NCBI GenBank assembly: GCA_001636495.1
Contig: KV440964.1
Coordinates: 78,666-142,665 of the forward strand
Source: Sutcliffiella horikoshii
GTDB taxonomy: Bacteria; Bacillota; Bacilli; Bacillales; Bacillaceae_I
DNA length: 64,000 bases
Direction: 5' to 3'
Below, one piece after another: positions 24,539 to 33,340 of this stretch. Each line of letters opens with the position of its first letter. The first letter of the stretch is position 1. The notes below the pieces were generated by a model. It was not told the origin of the DNA and searched no databases. It was given only the letters and a program-made list of their open reading frames with translations. The position numbers and the translations under genes are program-made.

Positions 24539-24560
24539 AACGCAGGGTTTATCCTGCGTT
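24539..24560 (-). terminator. terminator
   Basis: AACGCAGG (24539-24546) pairs with CCTGCGTT (24553-24560), followed on the minus strand by TTTCTTG. It lies about 105 nt after the stop of the peptidase E-like gene. Confidence 0.6.
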
Positions 24561-24664
24561 AATGTTTATTAGGTTATTACTTTGTACTTGGCAAGAATAA
24601 CAGGAGTTTAATCTACTCATCCGACATTATGTGCACCATTTTGTAGAATTATTATCCATTCTTT

Positions 24665-25333
24665 TTAAGGCTTAAACAGCTTCCAATGCCCTTCGGAAAC
24701 AACTTCTACTGCTCCGTCCATCACTTTGATAGCGGTCTGATCATCTATCGCATATGCAGGCCCCTGCATCCCGCCTGCCCATTTCTCTGCAGCAGCTATG
24801 GTGTTTCCCGGCAACATCTCGTGGTCCAGGTGAGGGAAGATTGCAAAATCAACCAGCCCCAGCGTATTTTCCTCACCGTTTGGTGGTGTCCAGCCAACGA
24901 AGAATTCCCCGATGTTCGGTGCCATCACCATGCTCCCTGCACTCATTCCCACATAAACTGCGTTCAGTTCAGGCAAGAGGTCTGCCAGTCCCGATTTCCT
25001 CATCCAATGGTACAGATAGAGGGCATCGCCGCCTCCCACCAGCAGGACGTCCGTCTCTCGGACCAGTGGCACCCAACGTACTTCATCAATGCTTGGCAAT
25101 GCTGTGAGCTCAAGTATGCCGACGGACTTCCACCCCAAATCGACCATATGATTCCCTGAATTACCGGTAATAAACTCCCAGGCTTTTTCACCGGGTCCGA
25201 CCCAAGGGTGTCCGTACATCGCAGTAGGAATGCACAGCGCGTTTGATTCACCAATTGGCTTGTCCAGCATGTCAACTAACGCATCGTGAATACTTTTGTT
25301 ATTTACCCCTGCAGATGTTAGCAATAATTTCAT
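24665..25333 (-). CDS. peptidase E / S51 family, glutamine-amidotransferase-like
   Basis: A 222-residue protein of the S51 (PepE) family. GMSAGS (residues 129-134) contains the nucleophile S131 on its sharp turn. LLVGGGDALYLYHWM (about 97-111) and FPHLDHE are the conserved neighbours. Family members cleave Asp-X dipeptides or act as cyanophycinases; the exact substrate cannot be told here. It lies 24 nt after the upstream GNAT gene. Confidence 0.8.
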   Translation of the reverse strand: MKLLLTSAGVNNKSIHDALVDMLDKPIGESNALCIPTAMYGHPWVGPGEKAWEFITGNSGNHMVDLGWKSVGILELTALPSIDEVRWVPLVRETDVLLVGGGDALYLYHWMRKSGLADLLPELNAVYVGMSAGSMVMAPNIGEFFVGWTPPNGEENTLGLVDFAIFPHLDHEMLPGNTIAAAEKWAGGMQGPAYAIDDQTAIKVMDGAVEVVSEGHWKLFKP

Positions 25334-25357
25334 AACTACACTCCTTTTAAAATGAGC

Positions 25358-26068
25358 TCATCTAACTATCTTATAAATCCCCTTCCTATCCCGAAGCTCA
25401 CAACCATTTTTCTCAAATATCTTTATCATATTTGTATTGCTAACGTCGGTGCTGCCGACGTAATAGTTGGCATGGAATTGATTGAGTAACGCCATACTGA
25501 TTCTATGTATTTGTGCCCCCATTCCCTTCCCTCTCAGTTCCGGTACGACACCAAAATAAAATAATCTCCCTTCATCTTCCGTTCCCACCTCAATATGAGG
25601 GATACTTATGCCGGCAAAGGCTCCATCTTTCTTAAAATAGTAACAATGCTGACGCCATTCCGGTCCCAATTCATTTTCTATGGAACTCATAACCTGAGCT
25701 ATCGGTTGCTTTGTATTCTTATTGGCAGATCCCGAACGGCATAGCTCATATAGCTCGGCGTATTCCTGGTCATCAATTAATCCCTCTGCAAGGAAGTACC
25801 ACTCTATTTGATTATCCGTTTCCGGCACTTCCTTTAGATTCCTTGTGTATTCAACAATGCTTGATATTTTGCTGAACCTCTTTTCAAGCAGCCAATTTTC
25901 AAATTGTTCATCCATTAGCAGAGACAAATAGCCAATTTCTAAATGATTCCAATCCTCTAGGATATCTGTCAAATCGCGCAAATATAATTCTGTTGGAACA
26001 TCTTCTTTTTTAATTTGATCCACTAGCCAATATTCCTGTTTGTTTTTAATGATATTAAATAAGTTCAA
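25358..26068 (-). CDS. GNAT family N-acetyltransferase
   Basis: A 236-residue protein with a C-terminal GNAT domain (about residues 100-236). FGVVPELRGKGMGAQIHRISMALL is the acetyl-CoA loop, and NTNMIKIFEKNGCEL is motif B with the usual GF changed to GC. The N-terminal 90 residues are an unassigned helical region. I use the TTG at 26068 because GGGGGG lies 6 nt before it. It is probably co-transcribed with the peptidase E-like gene downstream. Confidence 0.75.
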   Translation of the reverse strand: MNLFNIIKNKQEYWLVDQIKKEDVPTELYLRDLTDILEDWNHLEIGYLSLLMDEQFENWLLEKRFSKISSIVEYTRNLKEVPETDNQIEWYFLAEGLIDDQEYAELYELCRSGSANKNTKQPIAQVMSSIENELGPEWRQHCYYFKKDGAFAGISIPHIEVGTEDEGRLFYFGVVPELRGKGMGAQIHRISMALLNQFHANYYVGSTDVSNTNMIKIFEKNGCELRDRKGIYKIVR

Positions 26069-26127
26069 GTTGCTCCCCCCCAATTTAGTGCTAAATTCTA
26101 AATATCCGCTTTTTAAAACCTATACTC

Positions 26128-26331
26128 TTAATAAACTCCAGCAAGCCCTATCATTGCAATACTCCACACAATCAGTGTAAAGGAAAAGGTTAACCAAAAT
26201 GTATTAGCTCTAGTATTCTCATCATTTTTTATTTTTTTTAACATAGCGACCAAATTGACACAAAAGATAATACCTAATAAAGGCATGAATAAAGTTCCTA
26301 TCGTTAACCCAAGGATCATGATTGCTTCCAC
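26128..26331 (-). CDS. small two-span membrane protein
   Basis: A 67-residue protein with two membrane helices (about residues 5-27 and 42-63) joined by KKIKNDENTRANTF. The GTG at 26331 has GGAGG 7 nt before it, which decides the start over an upstream ATG. The function is unknown. Confidence 0.55.
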   Translation of the reverse strand: MEAIMILGLTIGTLFMPLLGIIFCVNLVAMLKKIKNDENTRANTFWLTFSFTLIVWSIAMIGLAGVY

Positions 26332-26518
26332 TATTATTCCTCCATTTTTGTAATTCCTAATTTCACACAACTTACAATTTCAAGATATACCACACTAATC
26401 CCTTCCAATTTACTAATCCACTAATTATTTTTCAGGTATATTTATGATACTATAGAAATAAATGGAATACACTTAGAATAAGTTTCCTTTGAACGTTACT
26501 GTAAATTGGAGGTTACAT

Positions 26519-26929
26519 ATGTTTTGGTTAAACATTTTCTTTATTTTACTTATCATGTTTTCCGTCATGTATCTAGTAAAGTTGCTTTTACGAAAACTAT
26601 TTAATATCGAGAAGACGAAAAGGAAGTTTTTTTCTTACAACCATATCAATAGATGGCATGCAAGAATTGATTGGAGTTTAAGATTAGTTACTTTGGTTGT
26701 CAACTTTATTATTATTTACTTAATTTTTAATGATCGTATTTCCATTATGAGTATCACGTTGGTTCTAGCGTTGATTGCTTTGTCGGATTTTTTGGTACGG
26801 GCATTTTTTGAATGGAAATACACTAAAAATCCAAAACAAGCGATTTTAACAATTAGTGATATGGTTATTTTGGTAGTTTCCATTGTGGTTGTTTTTAGAA
26901 TGAATATGTTGAACTTGAATGTAAATTAG
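26519..26929 (+). CDS. DUF4181 membrane protein
   Basis: A 136-residue protein of the DUF4181 type. A first membrane helix (residues 3-22) is followed by LLRKLFNIEKTKRKFFSYNHINRWHARID, then three more helices, with the family's FFEWKYTKNPKQAILT near the end. The ATG at 26519 has TTGGAGG 6 nt upstream. The role of the family is unknown. A terminator follows. Confidence 0.65.
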   Translation: MFWLNIFFILLIMFSVMYLVKLLLRKLFNIEKTKRKFFSYNHINRWHARIDWSLRLVTLVVNFIIIYLIFNDRISIMSITLVLALIALSDFLVRAFFEWKYTKNPKQAILTISDMVILVVSIVVVFRMNMLNLNVN

Positions 26930-26943
26930 AGCACTTAAAAAAA

Positions 26944-26961
26944 CAACCAGAATCCTGGTTG
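26944..26961. terminator. bidirectional terminator
   Basis: CAACCAG (26944-26950) pairs with CTGGTTG (26955-26961), loop AATC, with an A-run before and a T-run after. It can serve both the DUF4181 gene and the convergent GAF-STAS gene. Confidence 0.85.
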
Positions 26962-26975
26962 CTTTTTCTAGTAGG

Positions 26976-27845
26976 TTATTTGACTTTCCTCTCATCTTTT
27001 AACAAAGAAAACCCTATCTTCTTTAATGCCTGCTCCAGGTTGGACTGAACGAGGATATCACCTGTTTCAAAACCAATGCCGATTGCTTTGATGGCAACGT
27101 CGGGGGTGATTCCTGTAAGAATTGGTTTCACGCCTATTATTTGAAGGAGGCTAACTATTTTGAGTAAGGAAAAGCTAACTACTTCATTTATTTTCCCAAT
27201 GCCAGAAAGGTCGATAATTAAATAGTCCAAGTCTAGATCTTGGCTTTTTTCTAACGCAAGGGAGATGATTGTATCTGCTCGTTGTTCATTGACATTGCCT
27301 ATAATGGTAAGGGCAGCTACACCTTTTGTAATCGGAATGAACGGGACGGAAAGGCTGCGGATTTGTTGGTAGGCTTCATCCAGCTCTAGTACATATGTAA
27401 GTAAGGATCCCATTGTCTCAAATAACTCAATTAGTTCTATCCGAAAATCATGTGGCCTGTTATCCAATCCACATAGTGTCCCATAGTTATCTCCGTTCTC
27501 GTAATAAATGGGGATTCCGATAAAACAACCGCCACCTAGACTTTTCGTCACTTCCATATCCCTTGTCAAGTCACTTTGCGTAATATCCGGGATGATCAAG
27601 GGCTTCGTGCCATGGTCTACAGAAAGTTTGCAGAATGTCTGCTCAAAAGGGAGAGTTCCACCTTCTTCTAGCAAAACTTCTTTTTTATTCAGTACTTTCA
27701 TTATTTTGTTCGTACAGCGGTCATTTTTCGCAAGGAACAGGGTATTGATGTCGAGCAGCCCGCTCATCATTTTCAGGATATTATCTGCTGCCTCATCAAA
27801 ATTTTTGTAAATCATTTTCTGTGTGCTATAAGATGTGTTTTGCAT
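26976..27845 (-). CDS. GAF-STAS domain protein (RsbR-like)
   Basis: A 289-residue cytoplasmic protein. The N-terminal part (about residues 15-160) is a GAF domain (LNTLFLAKND, TFCKLSVDHG, GIPIYYENGDNYGTLCGLD), and the C-terminal part (about 168-285) is a STAS domain (LTIIGNVNEQRADTII, LIIDLSGIGKINE). RsbR paralogues of the B. subtilis stressosome have a sensor domain fused to STAS in the same order. The Thr residues phosphorylated in RsbR (LDITG, VITG) are replaced here by LSGIG and LTGIT, so the phospho-switch may differ. Confidence 0.8.
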   Translation of the reverse strand: MQNTSYSTQKMIYKNFDEAADNILKMMSGLLDINTLFLAKNDRCTNKIMKVLNKKEVLLEEGGTLPFEQTFCKLSVDHGTKPLIIPDITQSDLTRDMEVTKSLGGGCFIGIPIYYENGDNYGTLCGLDNRPHDFRIELIELFETMGSLLTYVLELDEAYQQIRSLSVPFIPITKGVAALTIIGNVNEQRADTIISLALEKSQDLDLDYLIIDLSGIGKINEVVSFSLLKIVSLLQIIGVKPILTGITPDVAIKAIGIGFETGDILVQSNLEQALKKIGFSLLKDERKVK

Positions 27846-27875
27846 TGCACGTTTCCCTTCCTTGGACTTTGCATC

Positions 27876-28397
27876 CTATCTATTTATAATTCCTAAATAT
27901 TCCTTCCATGGACCTACCTCTTCTGTATATCTTGTCGCGATGACGCGAGTTATTTGAGCAATATGGGTAAGGTCATGAACAGCCCAGGTAGCTAGTAATT
28001 CGCGCACTTTCACTTCCCCAAACGCTGGGTGAAGCCCCTTTAGCTCCAACTGGGCTTCTGTCGTGATTAACTTTCTCAGAGTTTCTAGATTCTCCTTGCG
28101 TATCTCTTTGAAAGCTATCAATGCTTCGCAAATAGAGCCTTCCTTATCGTTTAAATGGGAATATCGATCAAACGCTGGAAAAGGCTTGCTGTTCCCTTCT
28201 TGTAGAAGAAAACGGAGTCGTGGTATCCAATTCACCTTTTCTCCTTCTATTAAATGAGAGATAACTTCCTTTGCATTCCAGGTCCCTTCTCCTTCTACGC
28301 AAGTTAACCATTCTTTAGATAGACTCCCAACAAAACTTTCTAATGTTTTAGGTGTTTGCTCGAGGATTTCCATTGCTTCTTTTAAATTAAACTCCAT
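27876..28397 (-). CDS. DinB family protein
   Basis: A 173-residue protein of the DinB/DUF1572 four-helix bundle. SHLIEGEK (about residues 48-55) and [12 protein letters not shown] (about 136-147) hold the His residues that bind metal in this fold. It could be a metal-dependent transferase, perhaps bacillithiol-linked as in other Bacillaceae DinB proteins, which is inference. It lies 30 nt before the GAF-STAS gene on the same strand. Confidence 0.75.
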   Translation of the reverse strand: MEFNLKEAMEILEQTPKTLESFVGSLSKEWLTCVEGEGTWNAKEVISHLIEGEKVNWIPRLRFLLQEGNSKPFPAFDRYSHLNDKEGSICEALIAFKEIRKENLETLRKLITTEAQLELKGLHPAFGEVKVRELLATWAVHDLTHIAQITRVIATRYTEEVGPWKEYLGIINR

Positions 28398-28544
28398 CCT
28401 TATTCCCCATTCCCTTTTTTCTATCATTATAATCTACTATTTGCATTATTTTTCTTTTTGCCAAAGAATTTATCAGAATATTCCCTAATAGACTAAAGGA
28501 CTAGGTCATTGTTCACGATATTAAAGAAAAGGAGCGGTGGTAAA

Positions 28545-28751
28545 ATGGGACTATCGATTAAATATCGTTTATTAGTGATAGGGTTATTATTGATGGTATG
28601 GTTTCAGCAGGCGGTTTACGTAGAGGCAGCATCCACCTCAGCGTATCCTCAAGAGGCCCAGCCGAATAAATTTATTGTTATTTTATGTACACTTGCTTTC
28701 ATTCTACTTTTCTCTCTTTTTAAATGGTGGAAAGACAGGAAAGCTACATAG
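28545..28751 (+). CDS. small secreted/membrane protein
   Basis: A 68-residue protein. The N-terminal hydrophobic segment (residues 8-26) ends in VEAAS, a plausible signal peptidase site. A second membrane helix (about 43-60) and a basic end (KWWKDRKAT) follow. It probably sits in the membrane with a short outer loop. It is 70 nt before the first of the tandem paralogues. The function is unknown. Confidence 0.5.
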   Translation: MGLSIKYRLLVIGLLLMVWFQQAVYVEAASTSAYPQEAQPNKFIVILCTLAFILLFSLFKWWKDRKAT

Positions 28752-28822
28752 GGAAAAGTCCAAGCGTGCCAAGCCATTCCTCATATCCTATAGGAAAAAC
28801 TTTTTTATGGGAGTGATTAAGA

Positions 28823-29269
28823 ATGGGAGATTCATGTCTGGATTTCAATATCAGGACGCAATTTACCTTTACGATAAGTGATCGGCATTTGAGCCGTATC
28901 TTAAATGGACTAGCTGAGGAAAGTGTTAATATCAACGGCTATTTCCAGACGCTTGCGGGTAAGAAATACAATTTTGTCCGCATGGTGGTCGGTACAACCG
29001 CCGAGGAGCGCGAGTCAGACATTCGCACGGTTCGGAAAGTGATGAAGCAAGTTGGGGTACGTTATAAGGAAAATCAAATCATCCAGCTGCTCGATCGTGT
29101 TTCTGGTTTACCAGGGCAGGTCAACACCATCTTCGGCACGCTTTGGTGCAAGATGCAGGTTCGTGCTGTCTATCTCGGGGAGGACAACAACATCTATCTT
29201 GATGTTTCCAATATCGGCTACGCCATCCGGCTTTTATCAGAAGAGAACCCCCCACGTTGCCTGGGCTGA
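28823..29269 (+). CDS. ACT-like small protein, tandem paralogue 1
   Basis: A 148-residue cytoplasmic protein with two alpha/beta repeats. It starts with a strand RTQFTFTISDRHLSRILNGLAEESVNINGY and continues to FVRMVVG, then a second half VIQLLDR-like strand, GLPGQVNTIFGTLW, and VRAVYLGEDNNIYLDVSN. The strand-helix-strand order, with a G-L-P-G turn and NI before a strand, resembles a double ACT domain such as the COG4747 group. It is about 40% identical by eye to the next gene. A ligand-binding regulatory role is inference. Confidence 0.5.
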   Translation: MGDSCLDFNIRTQFTFTISDRHLSRILNGLAEESVNINGYFQTLAGKKYNFVRMVVGTTAEERESDIRTVRKVMKQVGVRYKENQIIQLLDRVSGLPGQVNTIFGTLWCKMQVRAVYLGEDNNIYLDVSNIGYAIRLLSEENPPRCLG

Positions 29270-29336
29270 TGCGATGGCCTTTTTCCTGAGTGCTGCATAG
29301 TATAGGGTAAATGCACACCGGGGGAGTTGTTGGGCT

Positions 29337-29804
29337 ATGCGAGAAATGCAGGAAGTGGTGGAGTCTTTTGATTATTTGATTCGGACACAGTTTTCATTCG
29401 ATGTGGATGATTGGGCTTTAAGCTGTATTTTGGATGGATTGGGAGAGCAGCAGGTCAATATTAATGCTTATTTTCACTCTAAGACAAATGATGGGACTCA
29501 CCTTGTAAAAATGGTGCTTGGCAGCAGTGAGACAGATACGCCACAGGAGTTGCAGACGTTGAGAAAGATTTTGCGTGGCTATGGTATCCGTTTCAAGGAA
29601 AGACAGGTCATCCAGGTGGTGAAGCTGCCGGCAGGAAAGTCCGGACAGCTCAATGACCTTTTTGGTGCGCTCTGGTGTGAGCTACAGGTGGAAAGTATGT
29701 ATCTTGGCGAGAATACGAATGTATTTCTGGATACATCCGATATTGAGCGAGCCATTGACATTCTGTCTGATCCAGTTCTGTTAGTTTGTGAAAAGAACTG
29801 TTAG
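29337..29804 (+). CDS. ACT-like small protein, tandem paralogue 2
   Basis: A 155-residue paralogue of the preceding gene. Matched blocks are IRTQFSF, VNINAYF, VKMVLGS, TLRKILRGYGIRFKERQVIQ, GKSGQLNDLFGALWCE, MYLGENTNVFLDTSDIERAI. The pair probably arose by local duplication. It ends 4 bases into the convergent GNAT gene. No catalytic residues are evident in either copy. Confidence 0.5.
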   Translation: MREMQEVVESFDYLIRTQFSFDVDDWALSCILDGLGEQQVNINAYFHSKTNDGTHLVKMVLGSSETDTPQELQTLRKILRGYGIRFKERQVIQVVKLPAGKSGQLNDLFGALWCELQVESMYLGENTNVFLDTSDIERAIDILSDPVLLVCEKNC

Positions 29805-30334
29805 AACGGGACACTGTCATGGATTGTCGTTGTGGTGCTTTGCTCCCAATCCGTACGGGTAATGGCATATCCGACCGAATCGAATAGCTCGTTATTTTGA
29901 GGCCAGGCACTTCGGTGATAGGCTTCTTTGACGTACCCGCTATTGTGGAAAGTTTTGCGCATGGCAAGGTTGTCATGACGAGTATGCCCTTCGATTCTGA
30001 TGAGATGCGGGTAGTTCGTGAATGCGTATTGTGTGAGCCAATTTACTGCATGTGCCCCGCGGTTCTGTCCTCTGGCTTGTTGTTTGAGTCTCAGGTCAAA
30101 CAGACAGGTCGGATCCTCCAGATCGAAAAGCCGGAACATGCCAATGGTTGTTTGGTTCTCGTCGTTGATGAGGAAGGTTTTCGTCCCTTCGTTTGTGTAG
30201 TTGCCTTGGTGAAGGGATGTTTGGATATCTTCCACTGTTGGGGTTTGGGTGCCATGGTAGAACCACGTTTCTGTTGTTAGCAGTTGGACAAGTTCGTTTT
30301 CGGTTTCTATTGTGAGTTCGCTGTATGTTTGCAT
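29801..30334 (-). CDS. GNAT family N-acetyltransferase
   Basis: A 177-residue RimJ/RimL-like acetyltransferase. LRLKQQARGQNRGAHAVNWLTQYAF (about residues 81-105) is the acetyl-CoA region with an unusual Q-N-R-G-A loop. HDNLAMRKTFHNSGYVKEAYHR (about 119-140) is motif B. It starts 6 nt after the next GNAT gene, so the two acetyltransferases are an operon. Confidence 0.75.
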   Translation of the reverse strand: MQTYSELTIETENELVQLLTTETWFYHGTQTPTVEDIQTSLHQGNYTNEGTKTFLINDENQTTIGMFRLFDLEDPTCLFDLRLKQQARGQNRGAHAVNWLTQYAFTNYPHLIRIEGHTRHDNLAMRKTFHNSGYVKEAYHRSAWPQNNELFDSVGYAITRTDWEQSTTTTIHDSVPF

Positions 30335-30340
30335 TTTAGT

Positions 30341-30958
30341 TTAGTTTCCTCCGTTTAGTGTGGATTTGGATTGTTCCCATTCCTCGCGCAGCATGCCCAT
30401 GCGGATGGAATCGTACAGTTTGCCCTGGTAGGTTCGGACGTTTCGGATGCGGGCTTCCTGGGTGAAGTTCAGTTTGGTGCCGACTTTGACCATGCGATGG
30501 TTTCCGGACCAGGTTGTGTATCCGACTCTTGGAATCTGCGGTTTCGTTTGGAAAAGGTGGTCGGTCCATAATTGGATGGCTTCGGTTCCGTAGCCACCGT
30601 TCCAGTATTCTGGCAGGTAAATGATGATGCCCATCTCAAGCCAGTTGGACGGTTCGTGCTCCCAGTAGTATATGACGCTGCCGATGGTCTTGGGCTTGGC
30701 GGTTTGGGTTTGGATCAGGTAGATGGAATCCATTCCGCCTTGGATCTGCTTGGTCATTTTCGTGATGTAAGTTTCCTCGTCGATGATTTCGAGCGGGAAG
30801 TATGGCGCGTCCCATTTTTTATATTCTGGGTTGGGGTCTCCGTACATTAGTTGGTAGAGTTCCGGGAGATCGGGGATAGTGAGCTTTTTAAGTTGGATTT
30901 TGGTTCCTTGGATGGTGGTTGGTGTAGTTGTAATTGCTGAGTTGTTGATTGATGGCAT
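30341..30958 (-). CDS. GNAT family N-acetyltransferase
   Basis: A 205-residue acetyltransferase of the RimJ/RimL group. IIIYLPEYWNGGYGTEAIQLWTDHLF is the acetyl-CoA loop, and SGNHRMVKVGTKLNFTQEARIR is motif B. It begins after a gap with a 21-bp word array and is followed at 6 nt by another GNAT gene. The acceptor is unknown. Confidence 0.78.
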   Translation of the reverse strand: MPSINNSAITTTPTTIQGTKIQLKKLTIPDLPELYQLMYGDPNPEYKKWDAPYFPLEIIDEETYITKMTKQIQGGMDSIYLIQTQTAKPKTIGSVIYYWEHEPSNWLEMGIIIYLPEYWNGGYGTEAIQLWTDHLFQTKPQIPRVGYTTWSGNHRMVKVGTKLNFTQEARIRNVRTYQGKLYDSIRMGMLREEWEQSKSTLNGGN

Positions 30959-31067
30959 TATTTTAGGCTCCTTTTAGTTCGGTAATTAGGTATTTTACGT
31001 TTTGGAGGAGGTGTTGGTTTCGTTTTTTGTATGTTTTCTTGACTTCGTTGTGGAAATATATGGATTC

Positions 31068-31165
31068 TCGTCAATTTAGATTGGTTTTTTGCATAATTGA
31101 AGAGGTTTTTCGTATAATTGGGAAGGTTATTTGTATACTTTGGTCATTTTTATGTATAATTCCCC
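31068..31165. repeat. 21-bp word array GTATAATT
   Basis: GTMWAWTT words start at 31070 (GTCAATTT), 31091 (GCATAATT), 31112 (GTATAATT), 31133 (GTATACTT) and 31154 (GTATAATT), each exactly 21 bp apart. The spacers are T/G-rich and variable. It lies in the gap 30959-31415 together with copy C of the paired-box element, and I see no gene there. Confidence 0.75.
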
Positions 31166-31245
31166 TCGTCGCTTTACTATTACTCCGTAAAGAGTTCAAG
31201 TGACCAATTCAGATAAAAAATCGAACCTATTATTTTAACATAGTA

Positions 31246-31332
31246 ATTTTTAAACAATCGTTTGTTTAAGGAAAAACTCAGCTCTTGTGCCCCAAAGCTT
31301 CCATCGAATATTTCTAAATTAACTTTTGAGAA
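31246..31332 (-). repeat. paired-box element, copy C (inverted)
   Basis: Reading the minus strand, box A TTCTCAAAAGTTAATTTAGA (31313-31332) is followed by box B TTAAACAAACGATTGTTTAA (31250-31269). The latter is a perfect inverted repeat (TTAAACAA, 4 nt, TTGTTTAA). The order and distance match copies A and B near 9.7 kb. It sits after the stop of yeeI. Confidence 0.65.
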
Positions 31333-31415
31333 TGCTATGTTACCAAAATAATTTTCCCGAAAATACAAAAGCAGACCCCTATCCATAAAGATAGAAGCCT
31401 GTCCTCTAAATCAAC

Positions 31416-32135
31416 TTATTCACCTAAGTCCACATTATGATACACACGCTGCACATCTTCGCAATCTTCCAACGCATCGATCAGCTTCTCAAACTGCTCT
31501 TGTGCATCTTCCGGAAGTTCCACTTCGTTTTGCGCTAACATTGTCAGTTCGGCTACAGAGAACTCTTCCACACCTGCATCTTTCAATGCTGTTTGCACGG
31601 CATGGAATTGATCTGGCTCTGCATACACAATCACTGTTTCCTCTTCTTCCATAATGTCGCGCACGTCAAGGTCCGCTTCCATCAACACTTCAAGCACTTC
31701 GTCGGAAGTTTTCCCTTCGAATGCAAAAACTGCCGTTGCGTCGAACATGTAAGCAACAGATCCACTTACACCCATGTTTCCGCCATTTTTACCGAATGCT
31801 GCACGCACCTCGGAAGCAGTACGGTTTACGTTGTTTGTCAGTGTATCCACGATTACCATAGATCCGTTTGGTCCGAATCCTTCGTATCGAAGCTCGTTAT
31901 AGCTTTCTTCCCCGCCGCCTTTTGCTTTGTCGATTGCGCGGTCGATGATGTTACGTGGTACATTGTATGTTTTCGCACGCTCAAGAACGAATTTCAACGC
32001 CATGTTGGATTCCGGATCCGGTTCGCCTTGCTTTGCTGCTACATAAATTTCAAGGGCAAATTTAGAATAGACTCTACTTGTATTCTGATCCTTTGCCGCC
32101 TTTTTTTCCTTGATGTTGTTCCATTTACGACCCAT
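31416..32135 (-). CDS. yeeI: YebC/PmpR family protein YeeI
   Basis: A 239-residue protein of the YebC family, very close in the N-terminus to B. subtilis YeeI ([43 protein letters not shown]). The family has three domains. Members bind DNA or, as shown for YebC in recent work, act on ribosomes at difficult proline stretches. It is probably cytoplasmic and constitutive. The three acidic stretches near the C-terminus are normal for the family. Confidence 0.92.
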   Translation of the reverse strand: MGRKWNNIKEKKAAKDQNTSRVYSKFALEIYVAAKQGEPDPESNMALKFVLERAKTYNVPRNIIDRAIDKAKGGGEESYNELRYEGFGPNGSMVIVDTLTNNVNRTASEVRAAFGKNGGNMGVSGSVAYMFDATAVFAFEGKTSDEVLEVLMEADLDVRDIMEEEETVIVYAEPDQFHAVQTALKDAGVEEFSVAELTMLAQNEVELPEDAQEQFEKLIDALEDCEDVQRVYHNVDLGE

Positions 32136-32187
32136 ATATATTCACTCTCTTTCAGAAATTAAAAGATGTAACTTCATCTATTATACA

Positions 32188-33072
32188 TCAATTTCCCGGA
32201 GGGTTACGAGTGATTTCCTTATACATCTCCAGAAATCTGGTTGCCACCTTCGATAGATAGTGCTTTTTCATCCAGGCCACACCATATTGAGAGGACAGCC
32301 CCTCCTCCTCCACCAGATATGAATGCACTTTTGCACCAGAAAAAATATGCATGGCACTTTCTGGTACTAAGGTTGCCCCAAAACCTTGCTGGACAAGACC
32401 AGAAAGCAGGGTTAAATCGGAACTCGCACACACAATGTTTGGTTCATATCCTCTATGTGCGAAAGACTGTAAAATATAATCGTAAAGGCCTTGTCCCTTT
32501 GTGCTTGGCAGAACAAGAGATTGGTCAGCAATCTTCTCTAAAGTCAATGGTCCGTCCCAAGCTTCCCGGCTAACAAAATAAAACGGTTCTCTCTTCAACA
32601 TAAAGTGGGCAAATTCATCTGATTGAACGGGAAACCGAATCACCGCCAAGTCTATTTCTCGTTCACGTAGGAGCTCAAATAGATGACCAGATTCATTTTG
32701 ATGGATTTCATAGGTCACCAAAGGATACTTTTCTTTGAATGCAAACATCAATTTGCCAAGCGACATCTCGGAAAGCGTGTTCACCCCAATTTTCAAAGTG
32801 CCTTTCAGTCCGTCCCCTACTTCCTTCACTTCCTCCATGCCCTCTTCCATCAATTTGGTTACTTGAACAGAATGATGATAAAGCCTTTCTCCCGCTTCTG
32901 TCAGCCGAAGCCTCTTCCCTTCACGATGTACAAGCCTTACTCCCAATTCTTCTTCCATCATCTTTAATTGTTGGCTTAATGGGGGCTGGGACATATGTAG
33001 TTTCCGAGCAGCTTGTGAAATATTTTTCTCTTCCGCAATGACGGTAAAATAACGCAATTGCCGAATATCCAT
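32188..33072 (-). CDS. LysR family transcriptional regulator
   Basis: A 294-residue LysR regulator. The N-terminal helix-turn-helix is in ISQAARKLHMSQPPLSQQLKMMEEELGVRLV, and the effector domain runs from about residue 90 to the end, with LKIGVNTLSEMSLGKL and ASSDLTLLSGLVQQGFGATLVP. I use the ATG at 33072; a longer frame would start inside the shared promoter. It is divergent from a small peptide gene and an NCS2 permease, which it probably regulates. Confidence 0.88.
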   Translation of the reverse strand: MDIRQLRYFTVIAEEKNISQAARKLHMSQPPLSQQLKMMEEELGVRLVHREGKRLRLTEAGERLYHHSVQVTKLMEEGMEEVKEVGDGLKGTLKIGVNTLSEMSLGKLMFAFKEKYPLVTYEIHQNESGHLFELLREREIDLAVIRFPVQSDEFAHFMLKREPFYFVSREAWDGPLTLEKIADQSLVLPSTKGQGLYDYILQSFAHRGYEPNIVCASSDLTLLSGLVQQGFGATLVPESAMHIFSGAKVHSYLVEEEGLSSQYGVAWMKKHYLSKVATRFLEMYKEITRNPPGN

Positions 33073-33088
33073 GCCCTTTTCATCTCCT

Positions 33089-33147
33089 ATATGTTTTTCA
33101 TATGATTTCACAACAAAACAAATATCATCCATATGGTTTTACATATG
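33089..33147. promoter_or_regulatory. divergent promoter with repeated CATATG sites
   Basis: ATATGTTTTTCATATG (33089-33104) and CATATGGTTTTACATATG (33130-33147) lie 26 bp apart between the LysR gene and the permease unit, and a further ATAT-rich stretch follows. Inverted repeats of this size are typical LysR binding sites. Confidence 0.6.
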
Positions 33148-33181
33148 ATACCATATATTTGGAGAAAGGCAGGAGAATGGA

Positions 33182-33340
33182 ATGAAAGCAATTCTGATTC
33201 TTATCATACTTAATTTAATTGTAATGGTTGCTTTACTTATAGATGCGAAAACAACATCTGATGGAGCCAGAGTAAATGTGAATCAATGTGTTCATGTGTA
33301 CGCTGTACAACAAATGCAAGTAGGAAAGGAGCTTCTATGA
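33182..33340 (+). CDS. 52-residue membrane peptide coupled to the permease
   Basis: A short frame, MKAILILIILNLIVMVALLI, with one strongly hydrophobic N-terminal helix and a soluble tail of 32 residues with one Cys. AGGAG lies 6 nt before the ATG. Its TGA overlaps the ATG of the NCS2 permease (ATGA), and the permease ribosome site is inside its last codons. Translational coupling suggests a small transporter partner or a leader peptide. Confidence 0.65.
   Translation: MKAILILIILNLIVMVALLIDAKTTSDGARVNVNQCVHVYAVQQMQVGKELL

Noticed and set aside
31180-31386. 68-residue reading frame upstream of the 21-bp array
   Set aside because: It spans the paired-box element and lacks a ribosome site.
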